From Desulfobacteraceae bacterium (lineage in GTDB: Bacteria; Desulfobacterota; Desulfobacteria; Desulfobacterales; Desulfosalsimonadaceae), in the NCBI GenBank assembly GCA_003597945.1, contig QZJS01000105.1, forward strand, positions 1 through 38,805: a stretch of DNA of 38,805 nt. Direction: 5' to 3'. Each line of letters opens with the position of its first letter. Position 1 is the first letter of the stretch. Shown piece by piece: positions 1 to 9,800 of this stretch. The notes beneath the pieces were generated by a model. The model had not been told where the DNA came from. It made no database searches and was given only the letters and a program-made list of their open reading frames with translations. The position numbers were made by a program, and so were the translations under genes.

Positions 1-219
1 TCAACCTCAAACCGGAAAATGTGATTTTTTCTTTATAACCCATTGAGATGATTATGCCAGAGTATCTAAATTCAAATCATTTTGGACAGCAGTGGATGAG
101 ATATTTTTTTCCGATTGCAGGGGGCATGGTGACGCTCCTCGAGTTTTGTTTAGATTGGAATTTTATACATCTCCTTATGTGGCCATCGAACTTCGCAAAC
201 GGTCACCCCGCTTTAAATT
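1..219. other. AT-rich stretch with no gene assigned
   Basis: This is the left edge of the window, downstream of the membrane kinase gene on the minus strand. It is AT-rich, like that gene. No convincing coding sequence, tRNA or terminator is visible. A 16-codon minus-strand frame (127 to 77) has an AGGAG at 135-140, but it is too short to call. A gene reading in from the left on the plus strand would have to stop within the first 36-45 bases. Confidence 0.4.
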
Positions 220-957
220 TTATATGAAGGATATGCCGAACAGCAACAGATACCCCGCCAGAAACAAGGTTGGAGTGTCCCATGTATGGGGGGAGAAGGC
301 TTCGGTGAGGGTCATTACTATCGGTACAAAGATCAGGGCCGCGATGAACTGCGGTACCGTAAAAGAGGCGTGATAAGCTGCGATTATTACAATACTGGTG
401 ATAAAAACGCATGCGCTCCCCTCAAGAGTTCGATAATATTTTTTGTCGGTAAAAAGCGCGTTAACCGGGTACCTGTGCTTGCCGAACCTAACGCCTACGG
501 GTTCGGCAAGGCCATCCCCTATGCCGGTGATGAGTATGGGGATAAGAATAAGATGGCGTAGATCATAATATGAAAAAAGGATAATCATGGGGAAAATAAC
601 CATATAACCCGCCACCACCTGGGTAACAAGCCACAGGAGCGTATGAGGGCGGTCTTCGGGGCGATCAAAAGATTTAAACATCAAGTCGATCAAATAAGAC
701 CTTTCTCTCATAGGCTTTACATAAATAAGAAGGATAGTAAAAAAAATAAGGTAACTGATGATAATCAAGTCGAGCGTTTTCTGATAAAAAAATACCCGAT
801 CCAGATAAACGGGTATAAAAAAGAGAGAAAAATGACCGATTTTGCGTGTATAGTTGACTTTAGTATTTGTATATGTCACCAGCAGCCCGCATCCGATATT
901 TATCAAGGACAAGATGAAATACTTGGCAATCTGGTTTAAAATAAATACCGATTCCAT
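220..957 (-). CDS. Integral-membrane dolichol/phytol-kinase-like (CTP-dependent lipid kinase family) protein
   Basis: A 245-residue, very hydrophobic protein with about seven predicted membrane segments. Family signatures seen are an RKIGHF motif near residue 40, GDGLAEPVG followed by FGKHRY in the middle, and an EGSACVF motif next to a membrane segment. This order (R-K-x-x-H, then G-D-G-x-A with a basic loop, then E-G-S) is typical of the dolichol kinase/phytol kinase/CDP-diglyceride-synthase-like superfamily, whose characterised members phosphorylate isoprenoid alcohols using CTP. The start follows an AAGAAGG ribosome site about 9 bases upstream. Its base composition is clearly more AT-rich than the genes to its right, with many Ile/Phe/Tyr codons ending in A/T, which may indicate a different history. 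The lipid substrate cannot be told from sequence. Confidence 0.72.
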   Translation of the reverse strand: MESVFILNQIAKYFILSLINIGCGLLVTYTNTKVNYTRKIGHFSLFFIPVYLDRVFFYQKTLDLIIISYLIFFTILLIYVKPMRERSYLIDLMFKSFDRPEDRPHTLLWLVTQVVAGYMVIFPMIILFSYYDLRHLILIPILITGIGDGLAEPVGVRFGKHRYPVNALFTDKKYYRTLEGSACVFITSIVIIAAYHASFTVPQFIAALIFVPIVMTLTEAFSPHTWDTPTLFLAGYLLLFGISFI

Positions 958-1047
958 ATTGGGTTTGCCTTCTTTCTTTAAAGGTTATGATTTCCAGTGG
1001 AGTTTGTTTCCGCACCATACTTCATAGCAATAATTGCCGCCGGGAAG

Positions 1048-2115
1048 TTAAAGCACTCCTCTTTTTTGCGCCATCAGCATCATCTGTTCTACCATGGTGG
1101 CCGGCGGGGTGCGGATTTGGGTCTCGGGTTTGGGGACCAGCCGGAGGGCGCCGGTGGGGCAGGCGGTCACGCAGAGACCGCAGCCGATGCACCGGTCCTT
1201 ATTAACGACCGCCACATCGTCATCGTTCATACTCAGCGCGTTCATCTGGCAGCGATCCAGACAGGTTTCGCAGCCGCTGCACGCCTCGGCTTCCACTTCG
1301 GCGAAATAGTTGGAAAAGACGATTTCCGCGGGTTTGGGGTGTTTGTTGAGGGCTCTGAGCACGCCGCAGCAGTCGCCGCAGCAGTTGCACATGCCGGCCG
1401 GATTCTGGGCCGTGGCCGGCTGGGTCACCAGGCCGGCGTCCCGGCATTTGGCCAGGATGTCGACGGCTTCATCCAGGGAGATTTTTCTGCCTATGCCGCG
1501 GTCCAGATAATATTGTCCCATGGAACCGAACATAAAACAGGCTTCCATGGGCTTGCCGCAGTCATGGTCGATCAGATCGGCGGTTTTGCGGCAGATGCAA
1601 TCCGTGATCACGATAAAGGGTTTACTCCGCAGAATTTCCACGGCATCGTCGTAAGCGGCGACATTATGCGTTACTTCAATGGATTGCTGTACGGGGATGG
1701 TGCGGAGAAAATAATCCGCGCCGGCCTGCATGGCCCGGTCAAAGGCTTCTTCAAAATACAGCTTGGCCATTTCGGCAAACTCGGGTTTGAGATCCTTGAC
1801 CTGAAATTCATAAAGCCCGTGCACGAAGGGAATGGCGCCGTATCGGGCAGCGTCTCCTTTTTTCAACCGGAACAGCAAGCCTTTTTCCGCCATGGCCTCC
1901 AACTGCGCGGCCACATCCGCCGCCGGTCGGTTCAGGCGGGAAGCCACGGCTTCGGCAGTCTCCAGCATGGGGGTCAGGGCCAGAAACATGGCCGCGTCGG
2001 CTTCGGAAAACAGGTATTTGAGGATCTTGATCTCGATTCCGGATTCGGTTGCCGGGAATCCCATGGAATATTGATCCAGTTGTTTCTGCAATTGCCGGTA
2101 GATGTCTGTCTGCAT
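1048..2115 (-). CDS. Winged-helix-like plus 2x[4Fe-4S] ferredoxin-domain protein
   Basis: 355 residues if started at the ATG at 2115, preceded by a good AAGGAAAAG ribosome site; an in-frame start 30 bases further upstream lacks one. Residues ~40-90 look like a winged helix (helical, then EKGLLFRL wing). A cysteine-rich middle follows (C173, C175, C186, C193), then an unusual CNCCGDCC cluster at 243-250, then two classical CxxCxxCxxxC motifs at ~279-289 and ~309-319 (CIGCGLCVTACP). It lies 33 bp downstream of the sulfite-reductase-like gene and is probably co-transcribed with it. It is likely a cytoplasmic electron-transfer or redox-sensing protein. The CNCCGDCC cluster suggests an extra metal centre, but this is inference. 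I do not recognise a specific name. Confidence 0.75.
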   Translation of the reverse strand: MQTDIYRQLQKQLDQYSMGFPATESGIEIKILKYLFSEADAAMFLALTPMLETAEAVASRLNRPAADVAAQLEAMAEKGLLFRLKKGDAARYGAIPFVHGLYEFQVKDLKPEFAEMAKLYFEEAFDRAMQAGADYFLRTIPVQQSIEVTHNVAAYDDAVEILRSKPFIVITDCICRKTADLIDHDCGKPMEACFMFGSMGQYYLDRGIGRKISLDEAVDILAKCRDAGLVTQPATAQNPAGMCNCCGDCCGVLRALNKHPKPAEIVFSNYFAEVEAEACSGCETCLDRCQMNALSMNDDDVAVVNKDRCIGCGLCVTACPTGALRLVPKPETQIRTPPATMVEQMMLMAQKRGVL

Positions 2116-2148
2116 GGCTTTTCCTTTTTTTAGAGTGGTTATCACGGA

Positions 2149-2802
2149 TTATTTTTTTCTGTCGGGACGTTTTTCATGGGCCAGGCCGATAAATTCAGGG
2201 CGGGTGTAGATGTCGGCAAACCGAGCGCCCTTGGTGCTGGTGTTCTTGTAGAATATGATGCAGCGTTTGGCAATATCAATAACCTGATCCCGGCTGAAAA
2301 TGCCTGCCAGTTCCCGGGCGAGCCGTGGATGGCGGCCGAGTTTGCCGCCCAGCATCACCCGCCAGCCTTTTTTGCCGTCAATAATGGTTCCCGTGGGACA
2401 TGCCTTCGCGCAAGCCCCGCAGGCAAGACAAAGGTCCGCGTTAATAACGGGTCCGGCGGCTTCGGGTTCAAGGCATACGGCGTTTTCCCGGCATGCCTCC
2501 ACGCACACGTTGCAATGGGTGCAGGTTGCATCGCTGATTTGCGGCAGGCACGCGCCGATGATGCCGATATCCTTGATCTGGGGCTGGGAGCAGGCATTGG
2601 GACATTCGGCCAGGGAAATGCGAAATGCGTGATGCGGCTTTAAGGCATGGCCCACGGTGCGCCTGAGAAACCCCAACAGGTCTTCCTGTTTTAACAACGC
2701 CTCGATTTCCTCAAAAAGGTCATCGGCGGCGTTGGCGCAATTTAGACACCGGCCCTGGCTGGAGCAGGCGATCAGGCGATAACCTTTTATCTCAGCATGC
2801 AT
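2149..2802 (-). CDS. Small siroheme/4Fe-4S sulfite-reductase-like protein with inserted 2x[4Fe-4S] ferredoxin domain
   Basis: 217 residues from the ATG at 2802 (GGTGA about 10 bases upstream; a longer in-frame start at 2838 has no clear ribosome site). Cysteines are arranged as C13-X5-C19 and C67PNAC71, followed by SQPQIKDIG. This resembles the C-X5-C...C-X3-C siroheme-[4Fe-4S] signature of nitrite/sulfite reductases. A ferredoxin insertion follows (C94, C97, C100, C104; C125, C128, C131, C135), then a GWRVMLGGKLGRHP segment typical of the reductase fold. The family includes small assimilatory-type sulfite reductases of sulfate reducers and AsrC-like proteins. Electron transfer to sulfite or a related substrate in the cytoplasm is the likely role. 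It is in line with a DUF2284 gene upstream and a ferredoxin-domain gene downstream. Confidence 0.72.
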   Translation of the reverse strand: MHAEIKGYRLIACSSQGRCLNCANAADDLFEEIEALLKQEDLLGFLRRTVGHALKPHHAFRISLAECPNACSQPQIKDIGIIGACLPQISDATCTHCNVCVEACRENAVCLEPEAAGPVINADLCLACGACAKACPTGTIIDGKKGWRVMLGGKLGRHPRLARELAGIFSRDQVIDIAKRCIIFYKNTSTKGARFADIYTRPEFIGLAHEKRPDRKK

Positions 2803-2888
2803 AATTTGCTTTTCACCATGATTTTTCAGGCCTCCCATGGACGTGATACTTTAAAAAATAATTTTTTTTTGGCCTTTTCAAGGCAGAG

Positions 2889-3662
2889 TTAATGGATTAA
2901 CACCAGCCCGCAGACATTTGCCGTTCGGGTTGTTGTTGCGTCCGGGTTTTGCATGGTTCCGCTCATGGTCCATCCGGCGGTTTTAAACAGGGCCGCCACG
3001 TTGATTCCGAAACCGGACATGGAGGGGCGCGCGTGCCGCGGATGCCGGCATTTTCCATTTTCTGAAATCACCCGGCATTGGCTGTGTTCATGGCAGAAAA
3101 TTTTCTTGCATGATCCCCCGGCATACGCCCGGGCGCCGGCAAATCCAATGTCAGCGGCGCGGTCTTCGATGCCGGATGCGATTTCATGAAGCAGTTGAAA
3201 GACCTCGCGGCGCTCAGTGGAATAAAGAACCTCGGATGGAACGTCGATTTTAAAGAAGATGGCCTGATGGAAATGCGCAAGTTGATTTCTAAGCGCCGCG
3301 GGTCCCGGAACATGGGGCGGGCAGCTTTTCGACAATCCGTAATTCTCGCATCGCGGCTCCCGGCATCTGTCGGCCAGGCCGTCGTCGATCACAATATCGG
3401 CGATTGACAGGATCACGGCATCCCCGGCGCCGGATTTGCGGGCATATTGAATCAGAACCTGTAATTTTTCATCCGGGGTCAATGGCGATCCGTCCGATAG
3501 TTGCATTCTTTTGAAATACGCGTCGCATGACGGGCATCGGCCGCCGGATTCGTCGGACCAGACTTCAATATCAGCCCCGCAGGCAAGGCATGAAAACAGC
3601 GCCGGCATGGCCGTTGACTGCGGGTCGCTTCCCGGACATTTCAAGTTCAGCGGGTCAGACAC
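2889..3662 (-). CDS. DUF2284 cysteine-rich putative metal-binding protein with N-terminal zinc ribbon
   Basis: 257 residues. The N-terminal part holds a CxxC...CxxC zinc ribbon (C25, C28, C43, C46). The rest matches the DUF2284 family pattern: CREPRCENYGLSKSCPPH (C100, C105, C114), then a GGSCKKIFC...C region (C185, C190, C196) and C205. The conserved cysteines suggest binding of Zn or an Fe-S cluster; no activity is established for the family as far as I know. The start is supported by an AGAGGA site upstream. A perfect 12-base palindrome (3678-3689) overlaps the leader and could be an operator. It is the first gene of a small redox group with the two Fe-S genes downstream. Confidence 0.75.
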   Translation of the reverse strand: MSDPLNLKCPGSDPQSTAMPALFSCLACGADIEVWSDESGGRCPSCDAYFKRMQLSDGSPLTPDEKLQVLIQYARKSGAGDAVILSIADIVIDDGLADRCREPRCENYGLSKSCPPHVPGPAALRNQLAHFHQAIFFKIDVPSEVLYSTERREVFQLLHEIASGIEDRAADIGFAGARAYAGGSCKKIFCHEHSQCRVISENGKCRHPRHARPSMSGFGINVAALFKTAGWTMSGTMQNPDATTTRTANVCGLVLIH

Positions 3663-3794
3663 AAGGATTTCCTCTTATCATAATTATGAGAGATTTTTTT
3701 TCAAAAATGGGAAATCAATTAATGAGACGGTTATTCGCCTGATCATCCGTGATACATTGGATTGGGCTTTTTCTCATTGATATTTCCTCAAAAC

Positions 3795-6626
3795 CTAAAA
3801 CGTATATCCAATGGAAAAATGAAACGCCCCACGGCTTTCGCCGGGTTGGCGGTCCAGCTTCCAGCCGTGCATGAGACCGATGGGGCCGATGGCGGTGATG
3901 TAGCGCAACCCGATGCCGGCGCTGTCCCGGAACCCGTCTGAGTCGCCGTTTCGGATGACGTCGCGGATGGCGCCGGTATCGTAGAATCCGGCCAGTTCGA
4001 AATTCATTCCCATGTCGAAACGGATTTCGGCGCTGCCCAGAAGGCTGGTCTGGCCGCCCACGGGATCGCCCTGGTCGTCGACCCGGAGCTTGTTTTCGGA
4101 AAAACCGCGGACATCGGTGGTGCCGCCCAGGAAAAAAAGCTGGTCTTCGGGAATCCGGCCACGGGAGCCATAGGGGTCGATGTGGCCGACCCGTGCCCGC
4201 ACCGCCAGAGTGACGCGCTGGATGGGGGTGTGGTAGGCGCGGATTTCGGCCCGGTATTTAAAAAAATCGTCTAAGGAATTTTTTACACCCGAGGAAACAT
4301 CCACCGAGCCGGTGGCGCGGATCCCCCGGGTGGGCCGGATAAAGGAATCCGTGCTGTTGTAGGCCAGGCCGGGCGTGCCCACCAGGATGGATCTGGGTTG
4401 ATATTGATCGGCCTCTTCTTCGGGGATGGGCGTGTTGTCGGTGCGATACTGCTCGCGGTATTCGAACCGGAAGTTTAAGCTGCCGGTCAGGTTTTTGGCC
4501 AGCTCCCGTGAAAAGGCATTGGACGCGCCGTAAGTGCGGGTGCCGAAGTCCTTGTTGAGTTCTTCGAGTTTTTCGGTAAACATGGCCGTGTGCGACTTGA
4601 TGCGGGTTCCGAAAAACCGGGGTTCGGTAAGTCCCAGTTCGGCCCGGTATCCGATCTGGCTCCATTCCAGTTCGGCCCGAAGCTGCTTGTTTAAGCCCAG
4701 CAGGTTGTTGTCGCCCACCGCAGCCTGGGTGTAAAACAGGCGCTGGGTATCGTAGCCCACGGCAAATTCGGCGAAATACGGCTTTTTTTCCTCCACTTCC
4801 ACCAGCAGGTCCACGCGGTCGGCCTTTTCGGCCAGGCCCATGGTGGTGAAGCGGGCGCCGGAAAGGGCGTTGATGTTGCGGATATCGCGCTGGGAGGACA
4901 GGACCCGGGAAAGGGAAAAAGGCGCATCCGCTTCAAGGGTGATCTCCCGGTCGATAATGTGCGGCCGGGTTTTGAAGTTGCCGATAACAAAGGTCTCGCC
5001 CATGCGCACGGCCGGCCCGGCATCCACCGTGTAGATGATATCGGCCCGCGTTTTGTCCGGGGAGATATCCACTTCATGGGAAACCGTTACATGAGGATAC
5101 CCGGCTTCGGAAATCAGCGCGGCCAGGGTGTTTTGATCGTCGGTGACCATGTATCGGCGGAAAGGCTCGCCGGGTTGCTGCGTCAGGGCCTTTCGGGCCG
5201 CATCCATGGGGATGGCGTCCAGATGCGCGATATCCACGCGGCCTACCCGTGTCCGGGGGCCTTCCGCGATGTCGATTTGAATAAAGATCTCCCGAATCTC
5301 TTTTTTGGCATCCGAATCCGGCGCTTTGATGTGGACCGTTTCATCGATCCTGGTTTCCAGGAACCCGTGTTGCAGATACAGGGCTTTGACGGCGCGGAGG
5401 TCTTCCTTGAGTACATCCGCGTTGTATTGTCCGGCCGAGATCCAGCCCGGGGTGCGGGTCAGGATCTGGCGTTGGATTTCGTCTTGGGAAAGGGTCTGAT
5501 TCCCGGAGATCGAAACTTGCGTGACGATATGGCGGGGCCCTTCTTCAATGGTGATCCGGATGCGGCGTTCGGGCATGCCCTCATCATCGAAATCATCCGC
5601 CTTCCATGAAATGCGGGCATCGGGATAACCGGCCTCGGCGTAGCGTTTTTTCATGGCCCGGAGCCCCTTGCGAAGGCCCAGGTCGTTGCGGTTGCCGTCC
5701 TTGGCAAGGGGCAGATTCTTTTTAAGGGTAAATTGATAAAAGGCGGCGTTGCCCTCAATATCGATCCGGTAAAGGGGGCCTTCGTTGATCATGATGCGGA
5801 TATCAACGGTTTTCGATGCCGTATCGGTCTGCACGTCGGTTTCGACCGTAACGTCATAGAAGCCCTTGGCACGATAGAAATCCCGAAGAGTGATCACGTC
5901 CTGGTCGAGATCTTTTTTGACAAACCGCGATGCCTCGCCGGGCAGAAGAGAGGCATGCCAGGTGGAAAGCCGTGTTCTGAGACGGGTCTGGGAAAACGAG
6001 CGGTTCCCCGTCAGTGTCACGGATGATACTTTTAAGAACGGGCCGTTGTCGATGCGGACATGGATGATGACATGCCCGTCCGACGCGTCTTTTTCCGCAT
6101 CAAGCGTTATGGCCGGCGCGATATAGCCTTCTTTTTCAAACAGGCCGGCAATGAAGTCGGCTTGCTCCGGCAGCCGGGCGGGAACGTATGCGTCGCCCGT
6201 ATATATGCTCATGACGTTGCGGATCTCTTTTTCCAGCAACGGGAATCCGCCGGAGATGCGGATATCTTTTATCCGGGAATAGGGGGTGAGGTGGAATTCC
6301 AGGGTGATTGCCGGCAGGGTCAGGTCCGGGTCCGGGAAATGGATTTTTTCAAACAGGCCGGAATGGTCAAGGGCCGCCAGGGAGTCGCGCAGTTTCAGAT
6401 TGGAGTATGCATCGCCGGGTTTAAATTGGATCAGGCTTCGGGCGATGTCTTCCCACTGGATGGCCTTATCGGGAGCGTCCGCGACAATGACGCGGACATC
6501 GGCGACAATCGGCGGGCCGGATTGCCCAAAGGACGATGCCGCCGGGATCGTGACAAGGGTGAAGGCCAGCGCGCCCGCCATGCATATGAAAATATACCTT
6601 TGAAAACCTGTGATCAAAGATTCCAT
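3795..6626 (-). CDS. Omp85-family outer-membrane assembly protein (TamA/BamA-like) with POTRA repeats and C-terminal barrel
   Basis: 943 residues. A signal peptide (hydrophobic core ~12-30, small residues near 30-34) leads into several POTRA-type domains with recurring G-x-x-x-x-x-D/I patterns and fall/rise repeats (~40-560), then a beta-barrel (~600-943) ending in an aromatic C-terminal strand (FSIGYTF). The Omp85 L6 motif VRGF is at 839-842. The gene directly follows tamB on the same strand, so a TamA-like partner for TamB is the best reading. It has more POTRA repeats than the three of Enterobacterial TamA, so a BamA paralogue cannot be excluded. No ribosome site is visible upstream: the palindromic repeat ends only ~15 bp before the ATG. 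Confidence 0.88.
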   Translation of the reverse strand: MESLITGFQRYIFICMAGALAFTLVTIPAASSFGQSGPPIVADVRVIVADAPDKAIQWEDIARSLIQFKPGDAYSNLKLRDSLAALDHSGLFEKIHFPDPDLTLPAITLEFHLTPYSRIKDIRISGGFPLLEKEIRNVMSIYTGDAYVPARLPEQADFIAGLFEKEGYIAPAITLDAEKDASDGHVIIHVRIDNGPFLKVSSVTLTGNRSFSQTRLRTRLSTWHASLLPGEASRFVKKDLDQDVITLRDFYRAKGFYDVTVETDVQTDTASKTVDIRIMINEGPLYRIDIEGNAAFYQFTLKKNLPLAKDGNRNDLGLRKGLRAMKKRYAEAGYPDARISWKADDFDDEGMPERRIRITIEEGPRHIVTQVSISGNQTLSQDEIQRQILTRTPGWISAGQYNADVLKEDLRAVKALYLQHGFLETRIDETVHIKAPDSDAKKEIREIFIQIDIAEGPRTRVGRVDIAHLDAIPMDAARKALTQQPGEPFRRYMVTDDQNTLAALISEAGYPHVTVSHEVDISPDKTRADIIYTVDAGPAVRMGETFVIGNFKTRPHIIDREITLEADAPFSLSRVLSSQRDIRNINALSGARFTTMGLAEKADRVDLLVEVEEKKPYFAEFAVGYDTQRLFYTQAAVGDNNLLGLNKQLRAELEWSQIGYRAELGLTEPRFFGTRIKSHTAMFTEKLEELNKDFGTRTYGASNAFSRELAKNLTGSLNFRFEYREQYRTDNTPIPEEEADQYQPRSILVGTPGLAYNSTDSFIRPTRGIRATGSVDVSSGVKNSLDDFFKYRAEIRAYHTPIQRVTLAVRARVGHIDPYGSRGRIPEDQLFFLGGTTDVRGFSENKLRVDDQGDPVGGQTSLLGSAEIRFDMGMNFELAGFYDTGAIRDVIRNGDSDGFRDSAGIGLRYITAIGPIGLMHGWKLDRQPGESRGAFHFSIGYTF

Positions 6627-6641
6627 TTTAATCTATATGTT

Positions 6642-6824
6642 GGTTCCGCGGAAAGTCGAATTTTGCGCTGTGAGAGTCTTTCGGGGCGCGATTTTCCCGG
6701 ATGCTGAATGGCAAAAACTCGTCGCAGGCTCCTCAAACAGTTTGCCATTCTTAACGCATCCGCGAAAATCGCTTTTTCCCCCGAAAGCCACGATCACGCT
6801 CAAAATCCGACTTCCCGCGGAACC
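6642..6824. repeat. ~180 bp near-palindromic dispersed repeat, copy 1
   Basis: The stretch folds on itself. The left arm begins GGTTCCGCGG at 6642 and the right arm ends CCGCGGAACC at 6824, and the arms (~75 nt, roughly three quarters matching) flank a ~25 nt loop (about 6715-6740). A second copy lies at 13638-13822 in the opposite orientation and matches closely across the loop and inner arms (shared GAATGGCAAA, TTTCGGGG and GCGATTTTC blocks). It occupies nearly all of the tamB-tamA gap, ending ~16 bp from the tamB stop and ~15 bp from the tamA start. It resembles a snap-back MITE or a large REP-like element. No transposase or clear target duplication is seen. Confidence 0.85.
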
Positions 6825-6840
6825 GTCAATTTTTATAATT

Positions 6841-9800
6841 TTATCGAAATTCAAGCCTGTATCGCATTTCACCGCCGAACGCGCCTTCGGTATCCTGAAA
6901 GGCGTTTACGGAAAGGTTTTCCAGGAGTTTATAGATGGCGGTGCTTTTCTGCACCACCAGACCGCTTCTTTGCTCAACGCCGTAAAGCAGGGTCAGGCGC
7001 CGGGAAACCTCCTTTCCCACCGTCACCCGGATATCGTCGCCGGTATCGGATTCCCCGTTGGTGGTGTATTCCAGTTCGATGATATCTATGCCCGTGCCGG
7101 CCTGAAGGTTCTTCTGGAGCTGTTCGGCCAGCAGGTTTGCCAGAAGCTGCTGGGGGGATGTGGCGCCGCCGCCTTCGCCGCCGGCCAGCTCCCGGGTGGT
7201 TTTGCCCACCACCAGCAGGGAGATGATATCGCCGTGTTCCTCGGCCGGCGATGAGCTTAACAGAACCCTCAGATCATCGGGCGGCCCGGTAACCGCCAGG
7301 TTAATGGTCCAGTGCCGGACCTGGGACTGGGCCGCGATATCGATGGTGGGTTCGATCTTATAGGGGTTGATGAAATCGATGATGCCCTTTTTGACCGTGA
7401 ATTCGGTATTGTAAAAGGAGATGACGCCGTCGGTGACCTGGGCGCGGCCGCTGATCAGGGGGCGGTTCGGCGTGCCGTGGAAGCGCAGATCCGGCCGGAT
7501 GCGCAGGATGGCCATGTTGTTGTCCACCACAAAGGGATTCCGGTGCCGCACGTTGATATCCAATGCCAGCTTATTGAGCAGGGGAGGTCCTTCGGACTCG
7601 GTCTCGGGCGGCGGGGCAAACTCACGCCTGCCGCGGCCGATATCGCCGGCGGCATCCATCAGGCTGAATTCGATGTCGCGGTAATAGAGGCCGTCAAGCA
7701 GGATGATGTCGCCGGAAAGCATGGATTTTTCGAAATCTCCCGAAAGTTTGATCCCGGCGTTGATCGTCAGGTCCAGGGTATCGGGAACCTTGACCGGCAG
7801 CGCCCGGGCGTTGATGGCGATATCGGCGCTCACCGGCTGGAAGTCGGCCAGATCCAGCGCGCCGGAAATGCTGAAATCGCCGGCATCGAGGCGGCCCTTG
7901 ACATCCCGGATGGCGACGCGGTCGCTGGTGATATGAATGCCGCCGTTAAGCTCATGGAGTCGCTGACCGGTTTCCGGGAGGGTCATGCCGATGGTTTTCA
8001 GAAGGATATCGGCGTTGATGGACGGATCGCTCGCGGCTCCGGACACGTTGGCGGAAATGTCGATGGTGCCGCCGGCGTCGGCTACGGCATCGGTAAAGGA
8101 TTCCAACAGCTTAAACGGGATGGCCCCGGCGGCCTGAAGTTCCAGCTCTCCATCGATACGACCCGTTCCCTTGATATCAAAATAGCCATCGGTCAACAGC
8201 GCCAACCGGCTGCCGGGGATCGACAGCAGCCCGCCGTCATAGGTCGCCTTAACATCGTTGGACCGGATAATTTCCATTTCATTTCGAAACAGGGAAAGAT
8301 CAGCGATATAAAGATCCCCCCGGACCCGGTCCGGGGCGGAAAGATTGCCGTCGGCCTGGATTTGAGCGGTCAGATATCCCGAAAGCTCCGGCTGGGCGGC
8401 CATTGCCAGGTAGGGGGTCAAATCGGCATGGTCAATGTCCAGTCGGACGTTGAAATCACGGGTATCAAGATGAAGACGGCCGTCCAGAAAGGTCTTTCCC
8501 TGGTCGTCATTCTGGTTGTCGGGATGTGATTCAAGTCGGGTTGTAAGATGGAGAATTTGATCCGCCGCGGCCAGCGACATGGCCAGGGAGGGCAGGGCGC
8601 TGCCGTTGAATTTGAGTTCGGAAATCCGGATTTCGGCATCTGCCCGAAGATCATCGAAACTGCCCTTGCCCGAAGCTTCAAGCATGATCCGGCCGCCCTC
8701 GGGAAAAACCTCGGCCAGGACATTGATGGCGTTCGGTGAGATGGGATCTGAGATCAGTTGGAAATCATATTCTTTTTCCATATTGACCCATCCGGTTAAT
8801 GTGATGGACTGATCCGGAGACAGCGAAATCTTTAGTGGCTCAATATGGATAAGGGTTTCATCCAGGCGGGCATCAAGATTGATTTGATGAATATCCTGCA
8901 TGCCAAGGTCCAGATCATCGGCTTGAAGGCGCAGATAGCCGCGAGGCTGGTTTAACGAGCCGTTGACATGGCCGTTGACGTTGACAAGTCCGGCAAGGTC
9001 CGCAGCGAAATCGGTGATCCGGACGGCCTCTCCGCTAAGGGTGATATCAATGGCCGGATCATCCAAGGGTTCGGCGGTCACGGGGTCTATTACATCGGCC
9101 GATCCCGTCAGCAGGATGACCGAGCCGCCGTTGACCACGCGGATGGGATCGATGGTGAGGCGCCCCTGGGAAAGACGCAGATCCGCCGTTATATCCCCGA
9201 TTTTCTGATTGACGGCCGAAAGGCCCTCGCCCTGGATTAAGAGTTCTGCCGCCGGCTGCCGCAGGGTGCCGCTGATGCTGGCGTCAAAGGCAAGTCTGCC
9301 GTCAACATCATCGGCAAAATCCGCGGCAAACAATATCCCGTCGGTCACTTCCAGGTCAAAGGCGGGGTCATCGCGCAGAGCGTAAGTGCCCGGGGAAAGC
9401 AGATCGGCGGTCCCGGCCAGCCGGAAAGACGATCGCTGGTTGTTGAGGATGATCTGTTTGATATGCAGCAGGCCCTTTTGCAGATCCATGTTGGCGGCGG
9501 CCAGCAGGTCGCCGATGCGGATGTCCTGCCAGGCCAGGCTGCTGCCTTTTAAATCGACGCCGACAACCGGCATCCGCACCGGCCCCTTGATATCGGCTGA
9601 CAGGGACAGGCCGCCCCGAGGTCCGCTGATGTTAAAAACAGCCGATGACCGGGCCAGGTCCGGAAGGTCGGCGTTGACGGCAAGCTCGCATGTTGCGGCA
9701 TCAATATCCGTGAAGCCGGCCGTAAAACCTTCAGGAAAGGCCTCCTGCAAGTTGATGGTCCCGGTGATATCGATGGTTCCGGCTTCGGTTTCAGCCGAAA

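Noticed and set aside
77-127. Minus-strand 16-codon frame with a good AGGAG site
   Set aside because: Too short and no supporting homology; chance site in AT-rich DNA.
997-2133. Long plus-strand frame of 378 codons
   Set aside because: Antisense to the ferredoxin-domain gene, which has clear Fe-S motifs and a ribosome site; the product has low-complexity His/Gly/Ala composition typical of an antisense shadow.
6633-6872. Short minus-strand frame encoding a peptide shared with 13581-13874
   Set aside because: It is the translation of the palindromic repeat in both copies; the similarity comes from the repeat, not from a protein family.
7312-8529. Plus-strand frame of 405 codons across tamB
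   Set aside because: Antisense to conserved TamB; no domain signature and shadow-like composition.
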